From NCBI RefSeq assembly GCF_030867145.1, contig NC_134422.1:14642531-14706530 (forward strand): a stretch of DNA of 64,000 bases, given 5' to 3'. Of this stretch, positions 27,834 through 39,953 are shown in pieces; within the stretch, counting starts at the first letter, position 1, and every line of letters starts with the position of its first letter. This DNA is from Opisthocomus hoazin (lineage: Eukaryota > Chordata > Aves > Opisthocomiformes > Opisthocomidae). The notes beneath the pieces were generated by a model. The model was not told the origin of the DNA. It did not search any database and saw only the letters and a program-made list of their open reading frames with translations. The position numbers and the translations under genes were made by a program.

Positions 27834-27863
27834 ACTGGAGTTATGTTTATAGATAACTCCAGT
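27834..27863. repeat. Perfect 11-bp inverted repeat (hairpin)
   Basis: ACTGGAGTTAT, loop GTTTATAG, ATAACTCCAGT. AT-rich flanks, no extended pairing. Confidence 0.6.
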
Positions 27864-28284
27864 TTTGATCACAATTAATTATCTCAGAGATCTCTGGACT
27901 AAAAGATGCTTTATAAATATATGCAAAGATTGTTCTTCATGACAATACCAAGGAGTTGGAGCAGTGATGATAAATTTTAGTAGTGAGGTATAAAACATTT
28001 TCCAACACTAATAAAAAGGAAAAAAGGATATTGGAGAAGACTTCTGTTCCTTTGCTGATTATTTAATTGCTTGGGAAAATTCAACATGCCTGTTAAAATC
28101 GCTCTCAGGTGTCCAAGAGCAACACTAGCAGCAATTGCATTTTGCAGTAGCAGAAATCAAAGAGGAACGTGGATGTATGAAAAGAGGGAAAAGATCTTCA
28201 AGAAGGGTGAGACGAGTTTGTGTTCCCGAGAAGCAAAGTCTAGGTGGTTTAGAATAGGAAATCACATTCAGTGATCTAAACACG

Positions 28285-28386
28285 TTAGCTGATGAGTCCT
28301 CACAATACTGTTGTGATGTAGGGAAGGATTATGCCTTGTTTTGACAGATGGAGAAGCACGGACAGAAAAGGCTAAGTTCTTACCAG
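28285..28386 (-). mobile_element. MIR-type SINE fragment
   Basis: The plus strand reads TCCTCACAATACTGTTGTGA, then TTTTGACAGATGGAGAAGCA, then GGCTAAGTTCTTACC. This is the MIR pattern in reverse orientation (CTCACAA...TGTGA, TTTACAGATGAGGAAAC, GGTTAAGTGACTTGCC). Confidence 0.6.
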
Positions 28387-31300
28387 GATCCTTGCCAGCT
28401 TCTTTCAAAGTAATTTTCAAAGAAGAGATTTTCCTGCAGAAAGCTTGTAACTACAGACTCCTCTCAAAGTTTCCCTCTGTTACTGTGGGAGAACAGAGGT
28501 GGTCGTAAGTGTTGAAGCTGCTGGCCTGGCCTTTTTTGGAGCTCTGACTGGATTATAGCCTGAACTGAAAACAAGCAGCAACAACCTTTTCTATATGATG
28601 ACTCACCTTGCCAGAGGAAGATTAGTCAATGGAAATTTGTGTCTGCCTGTACTAGTTAGTAAATATGTACCCATCCCTGCATAAGGCCAGGGGCAAAGCA
28701 CTAGGGCAGCAGGAGAGGAAGCCCGAGTTGAGCAGTCATAGCCTTTTTGCTGTTGGCACTCCAACATCAACAGAAGTATGAGCAGAGGAGTCCTAGGCTG
28801 ATTTCCAGCATTGTAACAGACCTTACGCTTGAAGGATGGCAGGTGCTGAATCTCAGCTCTCCCATTTACCCTTTCAGCTCACGATCTGTGCAAGGCATAC
28901 TCCAGCCTTCCCCCAAAATACACACTCTTTTCACGTAATCTTGGGTCAGTACAGGACTGCTAATTTACAAGGGAAATTATTCAGTCTAAAGCTCAGGTAA
29001 CTTTAGATTCATTTTGTACTTCCCTATAAATCAGTAAAGTGGTAATGTGGTAACCGAAACCTTGTAGTGGTAAAGCTAAGTAGAGATTTAAGAAGTCATT
29101 ACCTTCTCATTCAATAAACATTTGTTAAAATGCCAGATTGCTTCTTTTTCTTCATTCTGATAGTTGACTACACTTGCATCAGGGTAATTCATATGGTCAG
29201 GTGTACATTGGCTTTGCCATTCTTTCCCAGAAGTGTCTGAAATAGAGAGACTTGATTATTTGCCAGCTACACCAAATTCAGTTCATTTATTTCCTAATAC
29301 TGATAAATACAGTTTGAATGCTGTCAGCAATAGGGTTTTGTTATATCTGTGTTCACATCCTAAATATCGCCTTCACAAGAGGTCCAAACAGAAAAATCCT
29401 TTGGAAGCTCTCTTCATTGCAGCTTCTCCCTGCAATGCACTACTCATGAAACAAATCTGGAGATAGAAGGGACCTCAACAATATAACTGTGTGCCTGCTA
29501 GTGCATCTAAAACCTTGGAAGTTTAAAATCTGCAAACTCTATCACACAGATAAAGGCTGCTACCACCTCTCTCTAAAGAAATACTTTCATTAATCTTAAT
29601 GATTCAGGGACTGTCATACAGTCACTACTCATTAATCACAGGGTGTTAATAAAGTCTCTGCTTCCAGCGTACCTCAATGAAACAATAAACTCTAAATTCA
29701 ACCCCCCACAACATCAGCCTGAACCAGCGGACCCAATCTCTGTGTCCCAAGCTCCTAATGCAACCTGAGTGGTGTTTAAAGAACTGTTCCTATATCGTTT
29801 CAACGGCACACACATAGTCTGAGAATCCCTCTCTCAGCCTTAGCACAGGATGGATATAGACCTGGAACTGGCATGTCAGAATGGGAGAACCCTTCACTTG
29901 CTTATTCATGGTTCTCTTAGTTTCATGAAGGCCTACAAGCTACTAGTTTAGCCTGTTCAGAGGGGAAAAGGAAGACAAAATGCACTTGTTTAACATAGGA
30001 TTTTCTTTGTCATCACTTCTTATCCTTAAAAAAATGTCATGCATTACACATCTTTGCAAAATAACAAGTGATTTGTCTTTTCTCAGTCTGATCTCACTGC
30101 TGCAGCTTCCAGGTTTTATCAGCTTCTCAGGTGAGACAGAATGCCTCCTGTTGCTCTCTCCAGATTATTTGTCTAAACATTTGCCAATGGTTTTCTCCCA
30201 TTTGCAGAGAATCCTCCCTATTTATATATAGGCTGCCTCCTTTAGTCATATGCTCCGGCTAAAATACTCCAGCTCTGTCTGAATAAATGGAATTAGTTGC
30301 TTTGTGAGGTTAGGACAGGAGTGAGAGACATTCAGAGATGGCAGACCTTGACTGCCTTATGTTGGTCTCTCAATTTTAGTTATTCCAGGAGAGGTCAAGC
30401 ACCCTGGTCTGAGCAGTGTAATAGACTGACGTAGTCCATTTGGACTTTCTGTATGGACTACAAAAAGGCAGAATGGCAAACTAATACAAACATATGCTAA
30501 CAATACAAAACCAGCTTACAATTTGATGCAGCTACTTTTGCTTCTACAATGTGCATCTCATCTTTTGTAATAAAAGCTGTTGGGATGACATGTAGTTATT
30601 GGTTAGGATAAGAACAAAGGAGAGAGAGGAAAACATGACTCAGAGTGGGTTACTTGTTAAAGAAACTAATTATTTAAGTGTTAAAATACGAAACGCATTG
30701 CAAGAGTAAGGGAAGTTCTCCATTTATTTGCTCTTCACAGTTTTTCTTAGTCATTGGAACTTATCAGGTATCACCTGGTGTAATTAATCACATCCTGAAT
30801 TATCATGCATAAAATAAATGTGTTCATTTGTGGGAAGAAAAATTGTTTAGGGTTGTGTTGTGTGATTTGCCCCTCTTTCTTATCCATCTATTCTGTGCCC
30901 CAGCTTCTCCTAATGAAAGAGGATGTTACATCCTCCTGAAAATAGGCAGCAAATACATTTTAACCTGCGTAAGTTTCAAAGTCAGCTTTTCACAAGAAGA
31001 TAGAAACAAAAAATAAAACTCATCACAGATTATTCAACTCCTGGCTAAAGTAATTTCATATATTAAAATTGCATTTCAACCACTGAGAAACTCTTTAATT
31101 TAGTCTAATTTTCACCGAATTGTCTACTCCGCACAGCAACGTACCTTTTTAAGCAGCACATCCTCACTTGCTATATTCTACGGAGGCACTAGATGTCCCT
31201 CGTTCCCACATAAAGCTCCAGATAGGAAAGGAACTCGAGCTCTGCAGAAGCATGTTTGTGTTCACAGCATGCAGGGTTTTTCTGTAATAAATGCCGGTCC

Positions 31301-33548
31301 TTTGAATCATGCCACTGGATGTGATTCTATAAATCATGGTAATTCCAAACACTGATGTGCCAAACACACAACAAATAGCTGTGTTTGACAAAATGTATAT
31401 ATGGCAGCTACAAAAGTCAGCTGAGGCTGAAGCGAACAGACGAAGATGGCATTGAGCAATGTAGGCAAGAAATCAATGCATCACAGAGTAAACTGGCTCA
31501 TTCCATTCCCAACCATTCATTGACAATAGCATTTTCCGTATACATATGTTATTACAGACTTTTTTTGCTCTTCGTGAAGTAAAATGGCAGAGACTTTCAC
31601 GGTAGTCAGACTAGATCTTATTTATTTAAAGTATACATTTAACTGTAGTCCAGATGGGGTATGGGTGGACCATACCACTAGATGGATTTAGATAATTACA
31701 GACTAGCTAGGGAACGGTCACTTCAGTATGAGACTGTGAATGCTGATCAATGTAGAACAGATGTGATACCAATAAAGACATTTGACTTACACTGGTGATG
31801 GTGAAAGCAAAGTGAAATACTGCTCTGAAAGAAACAAAACACTTCACCAAGTAAATAAGTGTCAGGAAGTTGCTTGCAACTGCCTATGAGCTGTACAACT
31901 CCCTTTTCCCTTCCTGCATCCTATCTGCCTTTAGCAAGCTTCCTCTATGCACAGAGACCTGACCCCCATCAGTTATGAATTTATCCCGTCAGCACTTTGC
32001 AAGACCCTGCCACAGAAAGTGCTGCATCTCTAATTCTATTTTGGAAACTCTTCCTCAGATTAGGGCTCATGTCCTCCTTATTTTGAATTCATGGACTGGG
32101 AAGGGAAAGGTCACATCTAAAGCAAAAAAAATGGAGAAATCCTTCCTCCAGATTAGTTTTGCTTTTCAAGTCACACAAGTGGTAGTAAATTACATCTGTA
32201 TAAGAAACAGGACTCTGATGCCCTCGTTGCCTCGCCAAAATGTTCGTGGCAGTTCTTTTCCCTGTTGTTTTTGAAGTTGGTCCTGAAAAACAATGGTGCA
32301 GCCATTTCTCAGTAAGGACACAGAGGGTTCTGCCACCTCAGTGTTACTGGTCTCCTAAACTTAGTACCACTGACTGAATGATACAGATTTTCATTGGTAA
32401 TTAAATAAATATCAGACAATGGTACATGCTCTCAATGATATTTATGCTTTTAATACCTGACTATTTTACGGGGAGCGTAAGCATCTAAATGCCTTTATGA
32501 GCCTTGGTCCTATTCTTAAAACATGAAGGGAAAAAAATTATGCAGTTCTCAAGAATGTATTTGTTAGTCCAAGGCATTGTCAAAGCGCAGAGAGCTGGGA
32601 ATATAAGAACTAAAACCTACACAACATGCTTATGGTCCTCTCTACTTGAGGCCTTTGAACTCTTCTTCTAGTTCTCCCTCCCAGCTGTCCTCAGTTTGAC
32701 TCCACTGGAGAGAGCGATTGCTGAAGAGATGGTGTATAAAATGCATCAACCACTTCTGGCTCTACTGTCTAGAGCTGATCAGATGATAGTCAACAATCTT
32801 CCAATTCATATTTTGGTGACCAGCTTCCACTAAGCCATCCACCAGTGATACCAGAGAGGGTCAATTCCAAAGCCCAGTGACCATCAGTGTGAGATTTTCA
32901 TTGTTTTGAGTGGCATTTGTATCAGATTGTTATTTGCATTGATGAAAGATAAACCATTTTGGGACTAATAAATCTCACTGTTCCATATAAATCCCTGGTG
33001 TTCTTTCTAATGCTTAATAGCTCTGCTCTCACCAGTTATCTGACTCAGTCTGAAGCTAAATATTTTTTTCATAGGCAAATACGTACATTACACAGAATCT
33101 CCTTCCCCCTCCTGCTTACTCTTGTTGTTGGCCATCTTTCGAACAGGAAACTGAGAACTAGGAAATGGAGAGAACAGAATGACCTATTGAACCGATTTCA
33201 CTCCACGGCATAGCTGACAGGAAAACAGCTGCCTCAGCTCAGGGTTCCAGGAATGGAAAACCAGATGTTTCTTGGCTACGTTTAACAGATGTTACTCCAG
33301 TTTGAAACAACATTTTAAAACGCAGATCCCAAGAGTTTATGTATTTCCAAAGTATTCAAAGAATGGGAAAGTGGAAATTTGTTGCAAGTCTTCAAGCAGT
33401 GCCAAGCATGCCTTTTTTCTTTCTTTTTTTTCTTTTTTCCCTTTATTTTTCCAAATGAACTTCTCCAGTTTAGCATTCCTGTGGCTGATACATACACCAG
33501 AACTAGCACTGGTGCCTACATGCCTTAGATAATAGATTGGGTACCTTA
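28387..33548. other. Non-coding DNA
   Basis: A 44-nt exon-like interval at 30087-30130 has a strong acceptor (TTTGTCTTTTCTCAG) and donor (CTCAG followed by GTGAGA), and one frame is hydrophobic. It has no partner exon. Nothing else is recognised. Confidence 0.4.
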
Positions 33549-33622
33549 ACACTGCCACAAACTTAGCATGTTACCTTGGGCAAATCGCTCGATTTCCCTG
33601 GATCTCCGTTCTCCACTTGTGC
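33549..33622 (+). mobile_element. MIR-type SINE fragment
   Basis: ACTGCCACAAACTTAGCATG followed by TTACCTTGGGCAAATCGCTC and TCCGTTCTCCACTTGT matches the MIR core (ACTAGCTGTGTGACCTTGGGCAAGTCAC...) by eye. Confidence 0.55.
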
Positions 33623-34109
33623 TACCTAGAGGTTGTCAGCTCTCCACAACAGTGTGTCTCTCAACCACCGGTATCTACACCAGCTAGTGCAAAGAAACTA
33701 GCCCTAGGGTATGACCATTAAATAGATTTTAAAAAATTAAGTTAACTACCAGTTATTCAGTAAATGGCAACAGTACATTAAAGAAAGTGGGGGGAGACAC
33801 CGGTTCTTTATAGGGTAATTGCAGACCATTCTGTCAGCTGTGGATGCTGTAAGTCCCAGCATAAAGTGGGAGGATGGAAGTGCAAAGACAATACTTTCCA
33901 TCCTATTCTCTGAATAGATTCAAGGTGCTGTGTTATTCAGCCGTAACAGCCAATTCTTAATTTAGACCATCTTCCTAGAGTGACCAAATTATGCTGGGCC
34001 ATGATGACCCTCAGAATGAGCCAAAACCAGGGAGGGCAGGAAAGGTGTGCTGAAACATTCTTACCCTGAGCCTGCCAGGTTTGCCTCTGAGTACATTTAG
34101 CACACGTAC

Positions 34110-34180
34110 AGGAACTCACAGAATTAGTGTGATATTATTCTCATTCTACAAATAGAGAACAGAAGTGACAGCATACAAGT
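34110..34180 (-). mobile_element. Possible MIR-type SINE fragment
   Basis: GGAACTCACAGAATTAGTGT, TATTATTCTCATTCTACAAA and TAGAGAACAG resemble the 3' MIR half in reverse. The match is short and diverged. Confidence 0.4.
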
Positions 34181-35119
34181 GATAACCAAAAATATACGTT
34201 AAAGATCCCAAGTCTATGGAACTGTGCATTTCCCAAGAATAAGCTTTAGCCCATATTTACACAATTTCCTTCTTCCAGTTATGCCAAGTAAATCACAAGA
34301 GCTGGCTGTGATAAAACACTCCAAGCACTTCCTTCTCTGGCTGAAACCAGAGATATGCTACCAGCCCCAAAATAGAAAGTGCCTCAGTTTAAATAGATTA
34401 CTAGCGCTCTCATTGGTTTTGGTGGAAGTGAAGGTGGAGAAGATGACTTTGTTGAAAGAGTTCTTGAACTTGTCGGATATTCCTAATATTCAGAGTACTG
34501 TAGAGCTTTGGGGCTGGGGAAACTGAAGCTTTTTACAGGGGAGAGAGGTGTCATCATCAATACCAATGGAAAAGGAGCAGAAGCACAAATTTCATGCAGA
34601 TATTTCCCTGATGTTCAAATGTATTTGCAGAAATTTCTTGGTATTCTCCCGTACACTACATTGATACATAACACATGTACCGTACGTTAAGCCAAATGTG
34701 TTATCTTTATTAAAGATTTATTGTGGATATGATTCTATTTCACTAGAGAGCTGAGATAATCACCACTTTTTAAAATGCAAATATAGTCCAAAGTCTATTT
34801 CTTCTCAGAAAAATAAACTTTTTTTTCATAAATAAATGTTGGCTTTCAGAGAATTATTATTCTATGTGAAAATAATTGAGCTATTTTTCAAATATTTCAA
34901 AATAAAAGCATAATATTTGGGATCAGAAATGACAGAAACATTCTTCAAACATTTTAAATATTTAGACTGGAAAGTTTAAAACAAAGACTTCAAAAGTTGG
35001 CTTTAGAATGAAGACAGCTTCTTGTTTTACAGACAGCCATAGAAGAATTTTTTTGTATCTTTATAAAATAGTCTTCATAATATAGCAGCCTTAAGGGTAA
35101 AAACACTGGCATGTAAAAA

Positions 35120-37000
35120 AAGAATTAAGGTTTATTAGAATTTAGTGTAGCCTGTAACAACACGGAAGAATGGAAGCTGGGTGCTCTTGGTTTTTTGTGG
35201 CCACAGCCTCTATGCCTGCTCCTTGTATTGAAGTTCCATAAATTTTTCAAAACTTTATCGATAGAATTAATAGCCAAAATATTGCTTCTCAACATCTGGT
35301 TCATATTCTTCTCCCCGTTATGCTGGTGCAACTCTAAATTAAACTGAATGCCTTACGTGAAGCCACTCCAAATTTATGATGGTATAAGGAAGAAGTCAAC
35401 TTGGTTCTTTGTCTTTAAAAGATGTCTATATTTGCAGCCAACCAAAATCCCCTACAGTTACACACTCTGTGGCACGAGAGTGCCATCCAGCGGAAATTCC
35501 CAAATCTGTACTGGCCGGAGCCACCCCCGGAGCGTTGACCAGCAGCCGGTACCGGTTGTACCCACCACCCTGACAGCTGCAGGTCCAGACTCCCAGGTAG
35601 CTATTGCCAGGCTGAGAGGAACATTTCTGTTCAAGAGTAATGACTTCTCTTTTTTTAATCCAGTTTTCCATATTGAAATAGTTTAGACAACGACCATAGA
35701 CTGTTGCTTGCTTGAGAGTAGGACCATGCTGAGGTGGGAGGCTCCTGGGCCAGGCAGTCACAGAAGCAGTACGGACCACCATTGTAACGCACGCTGCATC
35801 TCAGCTCATAAACTTGGCTACTTCTCAGCCGCCTCTGAGGGCGCGGCTTTACCCAGTTCTTATAGGAACATATCAACGCTTAGTTGAGCACCCTTGTACC
35901 ACCCACTCTGGACGGGTCCTGCACAGGGGACAGAGCAGAGAGCAAGAGTGGCCAAGTTTTGAGGCTGGTTTCAGGTGAATACTTCTGCACCCAGACGTCA
36001 ATGTGACCACTGATATCTCTGGTCTGCAAAGAACAGGCCCTGAACTCAGACCTTCCACTTCCTGAATAAACGCTTTACCTGCTCTATTGTATCATTAAAA
36101 TGTCTTTTTAGAGGGAACAGGTACAGTCACAGTTGTAAAGATTCAGTCCTGCTGGCATCCATTAGAGGGGTTTGAAGATCACCTCTTGAGCTGAGCCGCT
36201 CTGGGGACTTGTATGGAGTAACACATAGTTTTTGGTTCCTGATTACATTGAGGTATGGGTGAGCGCCATGCTGCTCAGCCCTGTTGAACTGGTGCAGATC
36301 TGGGCACTTCTGGAGAGGCTCTACACAGCGGAGTAGCCTACGCAAAAACACATGAGGTGGCTTGGGAATTTAGGCATGATGCAAGGTCAGACGCTGCTCA
36401 CTGGGGTTTTTCACCATCTCTGTTGTAGATTTAGGAGCTCACATTCTGCCCTAAACCCTTATGTTTTGGACTTGGCCTGCAGCCAATAAAATAAATTCTG
36501 CTTCCTCTCCCTTGTATTTCATGCAGATTTTCCTGATCTACCTTACTCCTCATCTCACCCTCGCCCCTATCCGTAGTATTTTCCTTTGTAGTTACCTGCA
36601 TCTTTTGCAATGCAGATGTGCATGAATGATTCATGGATTTGTTTGGCCCCACTGCCCACAGATTAAAACATATTGTACAATGTTGCTCTTAGTGTTCTAC
36701 GTTCATCTTACTTCTAATCAGAAATTTAATTATCTGGGGTTGTGGGGTCACTGTTGCAGATAACACTTGCAAGGCAGAGAGCTCATCCCAACGAGCAGCC
36801 ATTTCTGCAATGGTCTCTTCAGGCGATGTAGAAACGAGACTTATTTCCAGGTAGCACTCCATTTGATGCATCTCTTGCACTAACACGTGAGATGAAATAC
36901 CGAAGATTCCACTTGCTCCTACAAGGAGTATAGCAATGGAGTTTCTCCCTCTGACCTCTGTAACAGACCAATGGGCTGCATATAAAGAAGCTGACAATTT
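35120..37000 (-). other. Region with several unassigned minus-strand open frames
   Basis: Minus-strand open frames of 60-118 codons lie at 35426-35782, 35655-35876, 35873-36058, 36127-36351, 36431-36652 and 36689-36997. None shows a motif I recognise. The last contains a hydrophobic stretch (SIAILLVGASGIFGIS) followed by a possible amphipathic segment, vaguely like a membrane or retroelement remnant. It could be an old decayed element or chance. Confidence 0.2.
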
Positions 37001-37018
37001 TACATGATTTCTATGGCC

Positions 37019-37044
37019 TTCTACTTATTCTACTTATTCTACTT
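37019..37044. repeat. Short tandem repeat, TTCTACTTA unit
   Basis: Nearly three copies of a 9-bp unit (TTCTACTTA, TTCTACTTA, TTCTACTT). Confidence 0.7.
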
Positions 37045-38902
37045 CATATGTCACTGTGTTCAGGAATGATCGAGTATGCACTAAAATGTTGCAAATAAAT
37101 AAACTATTTTACCAAGAATTAGCCTAGCCCAAACAGTCATATCCAAAATTATCTGAAATATTAAGGAGCATGGAAAAGAAATTCTACACAAACATTTTCC
37201 ATTGAAGAATACGTACTTGGATCCTGAAAATGAGACTCATTCGGCAGGACTAAATTTAATACAATTTGACCTATGAATTAGTGTGGTACAATTGCTTTGA
37301 GACTACGAAAGTAAGTGACCAGTAAATTGGCTCTTTGTATATTTCATAGCAATCCTCATATTACAGATATGCAGTACAATGAAACAGTCACTTATATTTC
37401 TTGGTTCCATAGCAGATAAGCCACAAAAAATACATCCTCAGACATTTTCAAAGAAGTCCTATTCCTTTTTTACTAATGAAACCCACGCTGCAATCCACAA
37501 TTCATTCAAAATTTAAGAGGCAACGCTTCAGTTCCCCCACTTCAAAACAAAGCAGAGCCCAAAAAGCTTATTACCAGAAACATAAGTATTATTTGGTTAT
37601 CATCAGGATTGATACTGTTTCCTCGCATTTATTCTGTAAAACGGGGCAAATCTTTTGCCAGTCTTTTCTCCAGTGAGCTGCCTTCTCTTAGGTGAGATTT
37701 TCTTGCTGGCTCCTGCGCACATGCAGTGCTACCTTATCTACTTGGAACGCGAGTGCTCGGTCACTGCAGAAGGCTGCAGTGGGCAGTGACAGGCTTAACA
37801 CTGACTTCTTGTCCAAGCAGAGCTTTGGAGCAAAGGTGGGATGCAGAGAAAATCACAATTTACATTATCTGAAACCTTTTTTGAGGCTTGCTATTTAGGA
37901 AAGAAAAAATATCGATTGGGAGGGTGTCTAAATTTAGTGAAGGCTTGATACTTTTCAGATTGATTGGACTAGAAATGAAAGGACAGTGGGCACAATCGCG
38001 TCTGTCCAGGGTGTGGACCTCAAAGGACGAGCCAAAACCAAGCGCTCCCTGCAGATACATAGGGACCACCTCCTGTTTCTAGCGCGGACAATATAATGAC
38101 GGAAATAATTAGTTTATCTTTTGTTTAAATAAAGCCTTTGGGAAAGGCTAAAAATAAACACTGATTCATTCCTTGTCAGGGAAGTTTCTCCTGTCAATTA
38201 TCACGTTGTTACTGCTGTTTTTAATCTCGTCAGATGGCGAGATTGGCAATCCCTTCTGCAGGGGCTTCTGGGTGTTATTTTGTAGAGAAGCTTGCTTGAA
38301 GGACTGATTACGGCTTTTATGGGAGCCGGTGGGAGTTTGGCCACGGTCCTTCACGCATGTTAATTTGAGGGACTTCCAAATGTTAGCTAATGATCTCAGA
38401 GTTCTTTTTATGAAAAACGCGTGGGTTTGGTTTGGGGTTTGGTTTGTGTTTTTTTTAATTCCTAGCAAAAGGCAATTAAGAGGGTCTGGGGAAAGTTCTG
38501 CGCCGTAGTTCTGGACCGGCCTCTCAGCAACACCTGAAGTGCTAACATGAACAATTCAGCAGCCTGTATCGCTGCCGCACTCGGGCAGGCTATGCGTAAT
38601 ACGTTACAGTTGAAGGTATTCGGATGATGATGGCTGCAGCCCAGGCCGCAGGCTTTGCATTGCCACGGACTGGGTGTATCGACCGGCCTCCGCTTACAGG
38701 GACTTGAAAAAACAATTGCGCTTTTCCTTTTTTCAGGAACAACGCTCAGGACAAAGCAGCGGCCTCCACCCCAGGCAGGAAAACGCGTCCGCCTGGGCAA
38801 CAGGGGCACGGCTGGGCGGGGGGGTTCACCGCCGGCCGCTCCACCAAACCCTGCCCGGCTGCCCAGGCGCAAACGGCCAGCGCCGGGGGAGCCGCGGGCG
38901 AG

Positions 38903-38970
38903 CGGGGAGCCCGGGGCACGGCCCCCCCGCCAGCACCGGGGAGCCCGGGGCACAGCCCCGAGCCAGTACC
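38903..38970. repeat. 34-bp tandem duplication inside the CpG island
   Basis: Two adjacent copies beginning CGGGGAGCCCGGGGCAC at 38903 and 38937, with a few differences in their 3' halves. Confidence 0.7.
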
Positions 38971-39766
38971 GGGGCCGCGGCTCCGAGGGCAGCGACAGGC
39001 GAGGGGTCTCCGGGCTGAACGCCGGGCTGGGAGCGGGGCGCGGAGGCAGCCAGCCGCCCTCCGCGCTCCCCCGCCCCGCCAACCGCAGGGGTAAAAGCTT
39101 CTTCCTGGCCGCGTTCGGGCCAGGCTGAGGATTCCGCGCGTTCCTCAGGGGTAACGGGGCCGTGCCGCGGCGGCAGGCGGGCCCGCCACACCTCTCTCGC
39201 CCCGGGACCCCGCAGGCGGGCGGGGCCGGCCCTGCCCGGAGCCCGTCCGCACCCGCCCGAGGGGCCGGCGGGGCGAACCCAGCCGCTCCCACCCTCCGCG
39301 CTGCCTCCGCCGCGCAGGCTCGGGGCAGGAGCCGCGCCTCCCGGCCGCCCGGCCGCCTCGGGAGGTGAGAGGGAGCCCGGGGAGGGGGCGGAGGCGGGCG
39401 GGGGCTCCCGGTGCCGCCCGAGGGAGGGGGTTTGGCTCCCGGGTGTTGGCGGCCGAGCGGGACAGGCCTGCCCCCCCCCCACGCGGCAGCGCCCCTCGCC
39501 TCACGCCGTGCCCGGCGGCCTTGGCTCCCGCTGCGGCGCGGGCCGCCCGCGGGGATCCCACCCATCCCATCCCTCCCCTCGGGGCCCGGTCGGTGCCCGG
39601 GATGGGGGGTGTCCCCCCCTGAGGGGAGGCGGCGATCGGCAGCGCCCGCAGCGCGGAGGCGAGGCCTGCCCGGGGCCTGGGCGCAGGGGCGGGGGGCCCC
39701 GGCCCGGTGCCCGCCGAGGCGGGGAGCAGAGGGGCGGTGGCGGGGCCCTGCCCGGCAGCGGCACTG

Positions 39767-39790
39767 CGTACGACCGCACACGGCCGTACG
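39767..39790. repeat. Imperfect palindrome CGTACGACCG...CGGCCGTACG
   Basis: Ten-base arms with one mismatch around a 4-base spacer (CACA) in the CpG island. The CGTACG ends are self-complementary. It may be a binding site for a dimeric factor; this is inference. Confidence 0.5.
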
Positions 39791-39929
39791 ATAACGGCTG
39801 CTTTCGCCCGAAGGTACGAAGCGAAACGAAGGGCGCGGAAGGAAGAAAGCGGCGCCAGCGGGGAAAGGGGACCCGCGGCTGCGGCGACGCTGCGCAGGAG
39901 GGCTGCGGTAGGGCCAGCCAGGGCTCTTG

Positions 39930-39953
39930 TCTCCTCGCTTCCAAGCGAGGAGA
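39930..39953. repeat. Perfect 11-bp inverted repeat at the CpG island edge
   Basis: TCTCCTCGCTT and AAGCGAGGAGA are separated by CC. It lies at the plus-strand downstream edge of the island, so it would form a hairpin in any transcript crossing it. Confidence 0.6.

Noticed and set aside
29440-29500. GGAGATAGAAGGGACCTCAA resembling a CR1 3' segment
   Set aside because: Only about 20 bases resemble CR1 and no octamer end is present, so it is not separable from chance.
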